This document shows, in pieces, positions 1 to 7,569 of a stretch of 51,490 nucleotides of DNA (positions are counted from its first letter, which is position 1; the number at the start of each line of letters is the position of its first letter). A program made the position numbers and the translations under genes. A model generated the notes under the pieces. That model had not been told where the DNA came from. It made no database searches and saw nothing but the letters and a program-made list of their open reading frames with translations. This DNA comes from Tabrizicola_A sp044377735 (GTDB taxonomy: Bacteria > Pseudomonadota > Alphaproteobacteria > Rhodobacterales > Rhodobacteraceae): NCBI GenBank assembly GCA_044377735.1, contig JBILYK010000014.1:1-51490 (forward strand), given 5' to 3'.

Positions 1-9
1 CAAATACTC
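1..9 (-). repeat. truncated copy of intergenic GAGTATTTGG motif
   Basis: The window opens with CAAATACTC, the complement of GAGTATTTG, next to a GC-rich CCGCCGGAGG run. The same core recurs at 28726-28735 and 36476-36485, both between genes. The role is unknown. This copy is cut by the window edge. Confidence 0.4.
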
Positions 10-25
10 CCGCCGGAGGCTCTTT

Positions 26-355
26 TTGCGAGGGATGATGCAAAACCTGACGTTGGCCCAATTGACCGAACAGGCCGCGCAGGTTGGCGCGATGTATTGC
101 CAGCGGTTTGGCATTCAGCCTGATGAGGCGTTCTTTCTGGGAAAGTTGTCGGAGGAACTGGGTGAGGTGGCGGCGGCCACGCTGAAGCTGACCGGGCTCT
201 CGCGCGGAGCGGACGCGCCTTTGGCCGCGCGCGAGGCGAATTTGCGCGATGAGATGGCCGATCTGATGGGCTTGCTCTTGATGTTTGCCGCCCATCGCGG
301 CATCGACCTTGGCGCGGCCTTTGAGGCGAAATGGGGCCGCTGGCTGAAGGAGTAA
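26..355 (+). CDS. MazG-like nucleotide pyrophosphohydrolase-like protein
   Basis: A small all-helical protein of about 105-109 residues. The central segment has the pattern of the MazG / phosphoribosyl-ATP pyrophosphatase superfamily: KLSEELGEV near residues 40-48, and a second acidic helix, LRDEMADLMGLLLMF, near 73-87. Together these resemble the EExxE...ExxD metal-binding motif. The family hydrolyses (d)NTPs to the monophosphate plus pyrophosphate; the substrate here cannot be told. A GGAGG at 15-19 is well spaced for a TTG start at 26. ATG codons at 35 and 38 are alternatives and would remove 3-4 residues. The next gene starts 3 nt after this stop, so the two are probably co-transcribed. 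The superfamily call is fairly sure; the exact function is not. Confidence 0.65.
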   Translation: MRGMMQNLTLAQLTEQAAQVGAMYCQRFGIQPDEAFFLGKLSEELGEVAAATLKLTGLSRGADAPLAAREANLRDEMADLMGLLLMFAAHRGIDLGAAFEAKWGRWLKE

Positions 356-358
356 GGG

Positions 359-982
359 ATGACCGCCGAGATGACCCCCGATCAGGTGCAGGCGCTGTTT
401 CAACGCAAGGATGGTGCGTATCTTTTTGCCCGTTGGGGACGGCCCATTGTGCCGGTGGTCTTTGGGGTGGATGACGCCACCTTGGCCATCGTCAAGGGCG
501 CGATCGAGGCGGTGGTGGCGCTGGCGGGGCATAAGATGGCTGAAACCGATCCCGAACTTGGTGCCAATCTGATGGTGTTCTTCTTGCGCGATTGGGCCGA
601 GTTGCCGCAGGTGCCGAACCTGGATCGGCTGATCCCTGATCTGGGCCTTTTGTGTGACCGTTTGGCGGCGGCACAGGCGCATCATTACCGCGCCTTTCGG
701 TTTGACCCTGACGGCGCGATCAAGGCGGCCTTTGTCTTTGTGCGAATGCAGGGGCCGCTTTCCGAGATGCCCGCCGAGGCGCTGGCCTTGAATGAGGCGG
801 TGCAGGTCATTTTGCTGTGGGGCGAGGCGGCCTTTGCCGAGATGTCGCCCTTGGGTCGCGTGGGCGACCGGGTGATCTTGCGGCCCGAGATTGGTGATGT
901 GATCCGCGCCGCTTATGCGCCTGCCTTGCCGTCGGTGGCGCGGGATGGGTCCCATGCCTATCGGTTGGCGGCGCGCCTGTGA
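359..982 (+). CDS. conserved hypothetical protein
   Basis: A protein of 207 residues that I do not recognise as a named family. It is soluble-looking: no signal peptide, no membrane span, mixed alpha/beta character, and rich in Ala, Leu and acidic residues. The ATG at 359 follows the previous stop by 3 nt, and the GTG of the next gene overlaps its TGA as GTGA (979-982). This tight spacing and the codon use of its neighbours support a real gene in a co-transcribed trio. The partners are a MazG-like hydrolase and a DUF2161 nuclease-like protein, which hints at nucleotide or nucleic-acid metabolism, but that is guilt by association only. Confidence 0.7.
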   Translation: MTAEMTPDQVQALFQRKDGAYLFARWGRPIVPVVFGVDDATLAIVKGAIEAVVALAGHKMAETDPELGANLMVFFLRDWAELPQVPNLDRLIPDLGLLCDRLAAAQAHHYRAFRFDPDGAIKAAFVFVRMQGPLSEMPAEALALNEAVQVILLWGEAAFAEMSPLGRVGDRVILRPEIGDVIRAAYAPALPSVARDGSHAYRLAARL

Positions 983-1695
983 AAGAGGCGGACCTTTACC
1001 CCGCTCTGAAAGCCTTTCTGGAGGCGCAGGGCTATGAGGTGAAGGCCGAGATCGGGGCTTGTGACATCATGGCCCTGCGCGCGGGGGACCCGCCCTTGGT
1101 TGTCGAGATGAAGCTGTCGTTCAATTTGTCGCTTGTGATGCAAGGGGTTGCGCGGCAGGCGCTGTTTGACACGGTCTATCTGGCGGTTCCTGCACCCAAA
1201 ATGGGTTGGCCTGCGCGGTATAAGGATATTGTGGCTTTGTGCCGTCGGCTGGGGCTTGGGCTTTTGGTCGTGACGCCGGGCGAGGCGGGGTTGGGGGATG
1301 TGGGGTTGGTTGAGGCGCATCTGGACCCCGGCCTATACCTGCCGCGCCGCAACGTGTCGCGTGCGGGGCGGTTGCTGCGCGAGTTTCAGCGCCGGGTGGG
1401 CGACCCAAATCAGGGTGGCACGACGGGCATCAAGCGCATGACCGCCTATCGGCAGGATGCGCTGCGCTGTCTGGCGACTGTGGCCGATGGCCCGCTGAAA
1501 GCTGCCGAGGTGGCCAAGCGGGCGGGTGTCGCAAAGGCCGCCACATTGATGCGGGCGGATCATTACGGCTGGTTTGACCGGGTGGCTTTGGGCGTTTACG
1601 CCCTGTCGCCGAAGGGGCTGGCCGCCCTTGGTGAGAATGCTGATGAGCTTGCCCGGCTGGGCGGCGCAGGCCAAACCATGAGGGACAGCGCATGA
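979..1695 (+). CDS. DUF2161 family putative PD-(D/E)XK-type phosphodiesterase
   Basis: A protein of 238 residues matching the DUF2161 pattern. The first 100 residues look like a restriction-endonuclease fold: an N-terminal helix, KAEIGACDIMALR, then VVEMKLSFN, which supplies the Asp and the ExK of a PD-(D/E)XK core. A C-terminal part (about residues 145-225) looks like a winged helix, with KAAEVAKRAGVAKAATLM as a helix-turn-helix-like segment. A DNA-acting phosphodiesterase role is inferred from the fold; no substrate is known to me. The start is GTG overlapping the upstream stop by 4 nt, and the stop overlaps the ybgC start (ATGA at 1692-1695), so it is translationally coupled on both sides. 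Confidence 0.75.
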   Translation: MKEADLYPALKAFLEAQGYEVKAEIGACDIMALRAGDPPLVVEMKLSFNLSLVMQGVARQALFDTVYLAVPAPKMGWPARYKDIVALCRRLGLGLLVVTPGEAGLGDVGLVEAHLDPGLYLPRRNVSRAGRLLREFQRRVGDPNQGGTTGIKRMTAYRQDALRCLATVADGPLKAAEVAKRAGVAKAATLMRADHYGWFDRVALGVYALSPKGLAALGENADELARLGGAGQTMRDSA

Positions 1696-2093
1696 CCCAT
1701 TCTTTTCCCGTTCGCGTCTATTACGAGGACACCGATCTGGCCGGGATCGTCTACTATGCCAATTACCTGAAGTTCATCGAGCGGGGCCGCAGCGAGTGGG
1801 TTCGGGACTGCGGGGTGGATCAGGGGGCGTTGAAGGCGGATCAAGGGATCGTCTTTGCGGTGCGCAAGGTGGATGCGGATTATCTGAAACCGGCCAAGTT
1901 TGATGATCTGTTGCAGGTCACCACTGATCTTGTGGCGCTGGGCGGGGCCAGCATCACGCTGCGCCAAGAGGTCTGGCGCGGGGATGAGAAGCTTTTTACA
2001 GCCCTTGTTGTCTTGGTGTGTCTGCATGACATGGGCAAGCCCGCCCGGTTGCCGCCTCTCATTCGTGCGGCGTTGCAAGCGGCGCAGCGCTGA
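1692..2093 (+). CDS. ybgC: tol-pal system-associated acyl-CoA thioesterase YbgC
   Basis: A 133-residue single-domain hot-dog-fold thioesterase. The N-terminal signature YYEDTDLAGIVYYANYLKF with ERGRSEW after it is the classic YbgC/4-hydroxybenzoyl-CoA thioesterase motif, and the Asp of EDTD is the usual catalytic residue. The family hydrolyses acyl-CoA thioesters and is genetically tied to the Tol-Pal envelope system. Here it precedes tolQ, the standard order. The start overlaps the DUF2161 gene by 4 nt. About 150 nt separate it from tolQ, and that gap carries a plausible promoter, so tolQ need not depend on read-through. Confidence 0.93.
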   Translation: MTHSFPVRVYYEDTDLAGIVYYANYLKFIERGRSEWVRDCGVDQGALKADQGIVFAVRKVDADYLKPAKFDDLLQVTTDLVALGGASITLRQEVWRGDEKLFTALVVLVCLHDMGKPARLPPLIRAALQAAQR

Positions 2094-2167
2094 CCTGTTT
2101 CGCAGGCGACCTTTGGCGCGCGGTGGCCGACGCAGATGGGCACAAAACCGCCATTGACGCAGATGTG

Positions 2168-2197
2168 TTGGCAATCCGTCTCAAACCTTGTTAGAAT
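2168..2197 (+). promoter_or_regulatory. putative sigma-70 promoter of tolQRAB
   Basis: TTGGCA at 2168-2173 and TAGAAT at 2192-2197 are separated by 18 nt (17 to an overlapping TTAGAA). The start of tolQ lies 47 nt downstream. The prediction is from consensus match only. Confidence 0.5.
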
Positions 2198-2243
2198 CAC
2201 CTTTATCAGGCGGGCGTAGACCCGCGTTAGAAGAGCAGGCGTA

Positions 2244-2939
2244 ATGGAAACGGAAGCCATCGGAATGGCGGCGGAGATTGATTTCTCCATGCTCGCCCTA
2301 TTTGCACGCGCGACCATCACGGTCAAACTCGTGATGATCGCGCTTTTGGTCATGTCCTTCTGGTCATGGGCCATCATCATCAGAAAGCACCTTATGTTCC
2401 GCTCTGCGCGGGCCGAAGCTGCGGTGTTTGACCGGGCCTTCTGGTCGGGTGAGCCTTTGGACGAGCTGTTTGAAAAGATCGGTGGCGACCCTCAGGGCGC
2501 GTCGGAGAAGATCTTTTCGGCAGGCATGCTGGAATGGCGTCGCAGCCACCGGCAGGATGGCGGGCTGATTGCGGGGGCACAGGCGCGGATTGACCGGGCG
2601 ATGGATGTTGCCATTGCGCGGGAATCCGAGACCTTGAACAAGGGTCTGTCGTTCCTGGCCACCACCGGGTCGACAGCCCCGTTCATCGGGTTGTTCGGCA
2701 CGGTTTGGGGGATCAAGCATTCGTTTGAACAGATCGCCATCAGCCAAAACACCAACCTTGCGGTCGTGGCCCCCGGTATTGCCGAGGCGCTGTTGGCCAC
2801 GGGTGTCGGCCTGATCGCCGCCATTCCGGCCGTGGTGTTTTATAACAAGCTGAACGCCGACAGCGAGCATATCACGGGCGGCTATGAGGCCTTTGCCGAC
2901 GAGTTTGCCACCATCCTTTCGCGCCAGTTGGACGCCTGA
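2244..2939 (+). CDS. tolQ: Tol-Pal system protein TolQ
   Basis: A 231-residue inner-membrane protein of the MotA/TolQ/ExbB proton-channel family. The first membrane span is about residues 17-42 (rich in Leu, Met and Ile), followed by a cytoplasmic loop. A second span lies near 130-155, starting at the conserved TTGSTAPFIGLFGTVWG motif, and a third near 170-195 (EALLATGVGLIAAIPAV). TolQ with TolR converts the proton-motive force into movement of TolA for outer-membrane constriction during division. The length is normal for the family. The ATG at 2244 lies downstream of the predicted promoter. The tolR start follows the stop by 3 nt. Confidence 0.96.
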   Translation: METEAIGMAAEIDFSMLALFARATITVKLVMIALLVMSFWSWAIIIRKHLMFRSARAEAAVFDRAFWSGEPLDELFEKIGGDPQGASEKIFSAGMLEWRRSHRQDGGLIAGAQARIDRAMDVAIARESETLNKGLSFLATTGSTAPFIGLFGTVWGIKHSFEQIAISQNTNLAVVAPGIAEALLATGVGLIAAIPAVVFYNKLNADSEHITGGYEAFADEFATILSRQLDA

Positions 2940-2942
2940 TCC

Positions 2943-3413
2943 ATGGGCGGAGGGGTGATGAAAAAAGCGGGCGGGGGTGGCCGGAGGGGCCGCCGCCGGG
3001 GGGCATCCGCCGCGATGAGCGAGATCAACGTCACGCCCTTTGTGGACGTGATGCTGGTGCTTCTCATCATCTTCATGGTGGCGGCACCCATGCTGACGGT
3101 GGGCGTGCCGATTGAACTGCCGGACACCGCCGCCAGCGCCATGCCGAATGAAGATGAAGAACCGCTGACCATCTCGATCACCGCTGATGGGCTGATCTTG
3201 TTGCAGACCACCGAAGTGTCGGACGAGGAACTGATCCCCAAGCTGGCCGCGATTGCCGCCGAGCGCACCTCGGACAAGGTGTTTTTGCGCGCCGACGGGG
3301 CCTTGGCCTATGAGCGGGTGGCGCAGGTGATGGGCGCGCTGAACGCGGGTGGGTTCAACAACATCGGGTTGGTCACTGATTCTGGTGGTCCGGCGATGGA
3401 CGGCAGCAACTAA
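2943..3413 (+). CDS. tolR: Tol-Pal system protein TolR (ExbD/TolR family)
   Basis: A protein of 156 residues. A basic Gly/Arg-rich cytoplasmic tail precedes a single membrane span with the family signature MSEINVTPFVDVMLVLLIIF. The Asp in FVDVML is the conserved protonatable residue of the channel. The periplasmic C-terminal part (about residues 60-150) ends with the VAQVMGALNAGGFNNIGLVT pattern typical of ExbD/TolR. The ATG at 2943 gives a start resembling related proteins. The ATG at 2958 is better placed behind GGAGGGG (2949-2955) and would shorten the protein by 5 residues. It works with TolQ and TolA. Confidence 0.95.
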   Translation: MGGGVMKKAGGGGRRGRRRGASAAMSEINVTPFVDVMLVLLIIFMVAAPMLTVGVPIELPDTAASAMPNEDEEPLTISITADGLILLQTTEVSDEELIPKLAAIAAERTSDKVFLRADGALAYERVAQVMGALNAGGFNNIGLVTDSGGPAMDGSN

Positions 3414-3422
3414 GGCCGCGCG

Positions 3423-4595
3423 ATGAATCTGGGCAGCATCGGCTTGGGCAACATGGACAAGGCCACGACGATTTCCGCCGTCGGCCACCTGGGGGTGATC
3501 CTTTGGGCGGTCCTTGGCGGCTGGCTGTTTGCGCCCAAGGACATGCCGCCGATGGAGGTGGCCTCGGTCTCACTGATGAGCGAGGGCGAGTATCAGGCGA
3601 TGATGGCCTCGGCCCCAAAGCCCGATCCGGCGGTGGAACCCGCTGAGGCGCCGCCGGCTATTCAACCGCCCGAGCCGGTGGACACCGCGCTGCCCGAGCC
3701 TGAAACCCCGCCAGAGCCAACCCCGGTGGAAGAGGTGTTGCCCCAGGAGGTGCCGGTTGCGCCAGAGGCGCAGACCGTCGCTGTCCCCGAGCCTGCCCCA
3801 CAGGTGGCCGAAGAAGAACAGCTTATCCCCGTGCCCGAAAGCACCGAGGCCCCGGCACCGCGCCCGGCGCAGCGCATCACCGATGTGCCGGTGGACAGCG
3901 AGCAGGACACACCAGAGGTGGCCGAAGAGGCGACGCCCGAGGTGTCGGATCAGGCCGAGCCTGACGCCGAGGTGATTGAGACGACCGAACCCGCCGCCGC
4001 GCCCGAGGAAAGTGCCGCGATGGTGTCGCCCGACGCCACCGAAAGCGATGCGCCGGAACTGGCGCCCACGGCCTCGCTGCGTCCGCAGTCGCGGCCTGAG
4101 CGGCAGGTTCAGGTTGAAGACGCGCCCGAGCCGGAAACGCAGGCGACGGAAGACAGCGCCACGCAAGCCGACGCCGAGGCTGAGGCGATTGCCGCCGCGC
4201 TGGCGGAGGCTGCGGCCACAGATATGTCCAGCACTGACACGGGCCTGCCCGAAGGTCCTCCGATGACGTCGGGTGAGAAGGATGGCGTGCGCGTGGCGAT
4301 CAATTCGTGCTGGAACATCGGCAGCCTGTCGAGCGCCGCGCAGCGGGTGAAACTGGTGATGCGGGTCGAGATGAACGAGGATGGCACGCCGATTGGCCCC
4401 TCGATCCAGATGACCAGCTTTGAAGGGGGCGACGATGCTTCTGCCCAGCAGGCCTTTGAGGCCGCCAAGCGCGCCGTGGTGCGCGGGGTGCGCGGCTGTG
4501 GCGGCAAGCCTGGCTATGAGCTGGACCCCGAGAAATACGGAGAATGGAACGTGATGAACCTAACGTTTGATGCCTCTGGCATGAGGTTGCGATAA
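3423..4595 (+). CDS. tolA: cell envelope integrity / TonB-like protein TolA
   Basis: A protein of 390 residues. One N-terminal membrane anchor lies near residues 16-37. It is followed by about 240 residues of low-complexity Pro/Glu/Ala-rich linker (for example PPEPVDTALPEPETPPEP) and a compact C-terminal domain from about residue 285 (INSCWNIGSLS to the end), which is the TolA domain III / TonB_C-like part. Two Cys, one in NSCWN and one in RGCGG, may pair. TolA bridges the inner-membrane TolQR motor and outer-membrane Pal/TolB. Unlike enterobacterial TolA, the linker is acidic and proline-rich rather than a Lys/Ala helical rod, as is common in alphaproteobacteria. The start is 9 nt after tolR. 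Confidence 0.92.
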   Translation: MNLGSIGLGNMDKATTISAVGHLGVILWAVLGGWLFAPKDMPPMEVASVSLMSEGEYQAMMASAPKPDPAVEPAEAPPAIQPPEPVDTALPEPETPPEPTPVEEVLPQEVPVAPEAQTVAVPEPAPQVAEEEQLIPVPESTEAPAPRPAQRITDVPVDSEQDTPEVAEEATPEVSDQAEPDAEVIETTEPAAAPEESAAMVSPDATESDAPELAPTASLRPQSRPERQVQVEDAPEPETQATEDSATQADAEAEAIAAALAEAAATDMSSTDTGLPEGPPMTSGEKDGVRVAINSCWNIGSLSSAAQRVKLVMRVEMNEDGTPIGPSIQMTSFEGGDDASAQQAFEAAKRAVVRGVRGCGGKPGYELDPEKYGEWNVMNLTFDASGMRLR

Positions 4596-4683
4596 CATGC
4601 AGGTGAACCGCATATTTTTCCCCCTGCCGCCGCGCAAGCTGATGGCACACTCTGCAAGACCAAAGCAGACCCAAGGAACGCCC

Positions 4684-6024
4684 GTGACAAGCGAGGACAT
4701 GATGAACGCGTTTAAATCCTTTGCCGCCGCCCTGATGATCGGGATTGTCGGCCTTGTCGCGGCCAACCCCGCGCGGGCCGAGTTGAACATCGTCATCGAC
4801 AGTCCGGTGATCGAACCGATGCCCTTTGCCATCCCGACCTTTGTTGATGAGGGTGGGGCCGGGGACTATGCCGCCAATATCAGCCGCGTGGTGGCGGCCG
4901 ATCTGGCGGGAACGGGCCTGTTCCGCGAAATCCCGGCCGAGGCGCATATCTCGGGCATCACCGCCTTTGATGCGCCGATTGCCTATAATGACTGGCAGGC
5001 GATCAACGCGCAGGCGCTGATTGTGGGGGCCGTTCAGGCCAGTGGTGACCGGATCGTGGTGAAGTTCCGCCTGTTCGACGTGTTCACCGGCCAGCCTTTG
5101 GGGGAGGGCCTGCAGTTTGCAGGAACCCCCGGCAGCTGGCGGCGGATGGCGCATAAGGTGGCCGATGCGGTTTACAGCCGGATCACCGGCGAAGGCCCCT
5201 ATTTCGACAGCCGCGTGGTTTATGTCGCCGAAAGCGGGCCGAAGAACCAGCGCCAGAAGCGTTTGGCGGTGATGGATTACGATGGCGCCAATGTCGCCTA
5301 TCTGACCGACAGCTCGTCCATCGTGCTGGCGCCGCGCTTTTCGCCCTCGGGCGACCGGATCTTGTTCACCTCGTATTCTTCGGGCTTTCCGCAGATTTAT
5401 GTGATGGATGTGGGCAGCCTTGCCGTGCGGTCCTTGGGCGAAATCCCCGGCACAATGACCTTTGCCCCGCGCTTTTCGCCCGATGGCGGCACGGTGGTCT
5501 TTAGCCTTGAGCAGGGCGGTAATTCCGACATCTATTCGATGGATGTGAACGGGGGTGGCTTGCGGCAGTTGACCAATGCGCCGTCGATTGAAACCGCGCC
5601 CTCGTTCAGCCCCGATGGCAGCCAGATCGTGTTTGAGAGCGACCGCTCGGGCAACCAGCAGCTTTACATCATGTCGGCCGGTGGCGGTGAAGCGGTGCGG
5701 ATTTCTGGCGGCAAGGGGCGCTATGGCACCCCGGTCTGGAGCCCGCGCGGCGATATGATTGCCTTTACCAAGCAAAACGAGGGTCGTTTCCACATTGGCG
5801 TGATGCGCACCGATGGCAGCGAAGAGCGGCTGTTGACGGCGTCTTTCCTGGACGAAGGCCCGACCTGGGCCCCGAATGGCCGCGTGGTGATGTTCACCCG
5901 CGAAAGCGCGGGTGCAAGCGGGCAGGCGCAGTTGTTCTCGGTCGACATCTCGGGGCGCAACCTGAAACCGGTGCCGACTGATGGCCCGGCGTCAGACCCG
6001 GCTTGGTCGCCCATGTTGCCATGA
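4684..6024 (+). CDS. tolB: Tol-Pal system beta-propeller protein TolB
   Basis: A periplasmic protein: a signal peptide with hydrophobic core AALMIGIVGLVAA and cleavage site NPARA before ELNIV, an N-terminal domain to about residue 165, then a six-bladed propeller of TolB/PD40 repeats (FSPSGDRILFTSY, FSPDGGTVVFSLE, FSPDGSQIVFESD and weaker ones). It binds Pal and the TolA system. The open frame extends up to an ATG at 4597, but that would put about 29 extra residues before the signal peptide. I chose the GTG at 4684 because AAGGA at 4673-4677 is well placed. ATGs at 4699 and 4702 are alternatives. It lies downstream of tolA and upstream of pal. Confidence 0.93.
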   Translation: MTSEDMMNAFKSFAAALMIGIVGLVAANPARAELNIVIDSPVIEPMPFAIPTFVDEGGAGDYAANISRVVAADLAGTGLFREIPAEAHISGITAFDAPIAYNDWQAINAQALIVGAVQASGDRIVVKFRLFDVFTGQPLGEGLQFAGTPGSWRRMAHKVADAVYSRITGEGPYFDSRVVYVAESGPKNQRQKRLAVMDYDGANVAYLTDSSSIVLAPRFSPSGDRILFTSYSSGFPQIYVMDVGSLAVRSLGEIPGTMTFAPRFSPDGGTVVFSLEQGGNSDIYSMDVNGGGLRQLTNAPSIETAPSFSPDGSQIVFESDRSGNQQLYIMSAGGGEAVRISGGKGRYGTPVWSPRGDMIAFTKQNEGRFHIGVMRTDGSEERLLTASFLDEGPTWAPNGRVVMFTRESAGASGQAQLFSVDISGRNLKPVPTDGPASDPAWSPMLP

Positions 6025-6031
6025 TGCGGCG

Positions 6032-6111
6032 GCTCATCGTGGCCCTTTCAGGGCCTCTTCGCCACGGGCCCCCGTTTGGCCTTGCGAAGAGCCCCGAAGG
6101 GGACGATGAGC
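6032..6111. repeat. cloverleaf-like palindromic intergenic element (copy A)
   Basis: An 80-nt element starting 7 nt after the tolB stop. The outer stem is GCTCATCGT (6032-6040) with ACGATGAGC (6103-6111). It encloses three helices with almost no unpaired junction bases: GGCCCT-TTC-AGGGCC (6041-6055), TCTTCGC (6056-6062) with GCGAAGA (6084-6090), capped by a small ACGGG/CCCGT hairpin, and CCCC-GAA-GGGG (6092-6102). The layout is an inverted dimer of a half-unit that is also seen at 18854-18918 and 36531-36560. No T-run follows, so it is not a standard terminator. Confidence 0.75.
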
Positions 6112-6209
6112 GCGCAATGGCCCGCGCAAGACACCCGATTCACACGCAGCAAAGAAGCTGCTAGGATAGCCGACATCGAGCACCCCCAGATCCATAAGGA
6201 CACCCCACC

Positions 6210-6728
6210 ATGACCCTGATGCCCAAAGCCCTTCTTCTGATTGCCGCCCTTGGTTTGGCGGCCTGTAACAACCCTGACCGCTTTGGTGCGGGCGGTGCCG
6301 GTGCCGACGGCGCAGGCGGTTTTGTTGACACCACGGGTCTGGGCGATCCGAACGATCCGACCTCGATCGCCTATTTCAACCAGACCGTGGGTGACCGCGT
6401 GCTGTTTGCGGTTGACCAATCCACCCTCTCGCCTGAAGGCCGCACGGTTCTGCAGGGTCAGTCGCAGTGGTTGGCCAGCAACCCGAACTACGCGATCATC
6501 ATCGAAGGCCATGCCGACGAGCAGGGCACGCGCGAGTATAACTTGGCGCTGGGCGCCCGTCGTGCGGCGGCGGTTCAGCAGTTCCTGATGGCCCAAGGCG
6601 TGGCACCTGACCGGATGAAGACCATTTCCTACGGCAAGGAACGCCCGATCGAGGTATGTTCGGAAGAGGCCTGCTATAGCCGCAACCGTCGTGCTGTGAC
6701 GGTGCTGTCCATGGGTTCGGGGGTTTGA
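6210..6728 (+). CDS. pal: peptidoglycan-associated lipoprotein Pal
   Basis: A protein of 172 residues. It has a lipoprotein signal with the lipobox LAAC (cleaved before Cys19) and a Gly/Ala-rich tether to about residue 50. An OmpA-like peptidoglycan-binding domain fills the rest: VLFAVDQSTLSPEG, the IIIEGHADEQGTREYNLALG signature and the YGKERPIEVCSEEACYSRNR motif. It anchors the outer membrane to peptidoglycan and binds TolB/TolA. The length is normal. The start at 6210 has AAGGA about 10 nt upstream. The 185-nt gap before it holds palindromic copy A, so pal may be expressed apart from tolQRAB. cpoB begins 4 nt after its stop. Confidence 0.97.
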   Translation: MTLMPKALLLIAALGLAACNNPDRFGAGGAGADGAGGFVDTTGLGDPNDPTSIAYFNQTVGDRVLFAVDQSTLSPEGRTVLQGQSQWLASNPNYAIIIEGHADEQGTREYNLALGARRAAAVQQFLMAQGVAPDRMKTISYGKERPIEVCSEEACYSRNRRAVTVLSMGSGV

Positions 6729-6732
6729 TCTG

Positions 6733-7569
6733 ATGTGGCGTTGGCTGGTTGTTTCTGTCGCCCTGCTTGCCCTGCCTGTGCATGCGCAGGACCGGGTGCA
6801 GACACTGGCCGACATCAAGGCAGAGCTCGGCCAGTTGATGGCCGAGTTCACCGCGCTGAAATCTGAAACCGTCGCCACTGGCGCGACGGGGGGCAGCTTT
6901 GGCGCGGGTGACGCTTTGCAGCGCATGGATGCGATTGAAGCCGAGCTGATGCGCCTGACCTCGCGCGCGGAAGAGATTGAGCTGCGGCTTTCCCGCGTGG
7001 TCAGTGACGGCACCAACCGGATCGGTGATCTGGAATACCGGTTGTGCGAAGCGACCGAGGGCTGTGACCCGGCCAGTCTGCCGGAAACGCCCATGCTGGG
7101 TGGGGCTGCGGATGGGGCCACCGCGCCTGTGGAACCGGCGATCAGCGGTGATCCGGCTGTGCCAGCCGATGGCGGGCCTGAACTGGCCATGGGCGAACAG
7201 GCTGACTTTGACCGGGCCAAGGAGGTGCTCGCTCAGGGCGACTTTCGCGCCGCCGCGGACCTCTTTGCGACCTTTGCCCAATCCTATCCTGGCGGGCCCC
7301 TGAGCCAAGAGGCGGCCTTCCTGCGCGGTGAGGCGCTGGTTCAATTGGCCGACACCGCTGGGGCGGCGCGGGCCTATCTTGATGCCTTCTCGGGCAAGTC
7401 GGACGGGCCTTTCGCGGCTGAGGCGCTGTTGAAGCTGGGTCAGGCGCTGGGGGATCTGGGGCAGGTGCCCGACGCTTGCGTGACCCTGGCCGAAGTGCCG
7501 GTGCGCTTTCCTGGCACGATCCACGCCACCAATGCCGATCTGTCGCGTCAGGGTCTGGGCTGCCAGTGA
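6733..7569 (+). CDS. cpoB: Tol-Pal system protein CpoB/YbgF (cell division coordinator)
   Basis: A 278-residue periplasmic protein with a short signal peptide (VVSVALLALPVHA, cleaved before QDRV). An N-terminal coiled-coil part (about residues 25-105, TLADIKAELGQLMAEFTALK) is the usual YbgF trimerisation helix. A Pro/Ala linker follows, then three TPR-like repeats from about residue 155 (FDRAKEVLAQGDFRAAADLF, then two more). CpoB links Tol function with PBP1B-dependent septal wall synthesis in other bacteria. It starts 4 nt after pal and shares GTGA with tilS (7566-7569), so the three are likely one transcript. Confidence 0.92.
   Translation: MWRWLVVSVALLALPVHAQDRVQTLADIKAELGQLMAEFTALKSETVATGATGGSFGAGDALQRMDAIEAELMRLTSRAEEIELRLSRVVSDGTNRIGDLEYRLCEATEGCDPASLPETPMLGGAADGATAPVEPAISGDPAVPADGGPELAMGEQADFDRAKEVLAQGDFRAAADLFATFAQSYPGGPLSQEAAFLRGEALVQLADTAGAARAYLDAFSGKSDGPFAAEALLKLGQALGDLGQVPDACVTLAEVPVRFPGTIHATNADLSRQGLGCQ

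Noticed and set aside
4300..5793. 497-codon minus-strand frame across tolA/tolB
   Set aside because: Antisense shadow of two well-identified genes with no recognisable domain.
6032..6111. tRNA gene suggested by the cloverleaf shape of copy A
   Set aside because: There is no T-loop GTTCRA, no D-loop GG, no anticodon-arm geometry of 5 bp with 7-nt loop, and the outer stem is 9 bp. The similar elements at 18854 and 36531 are not tRNA-like.
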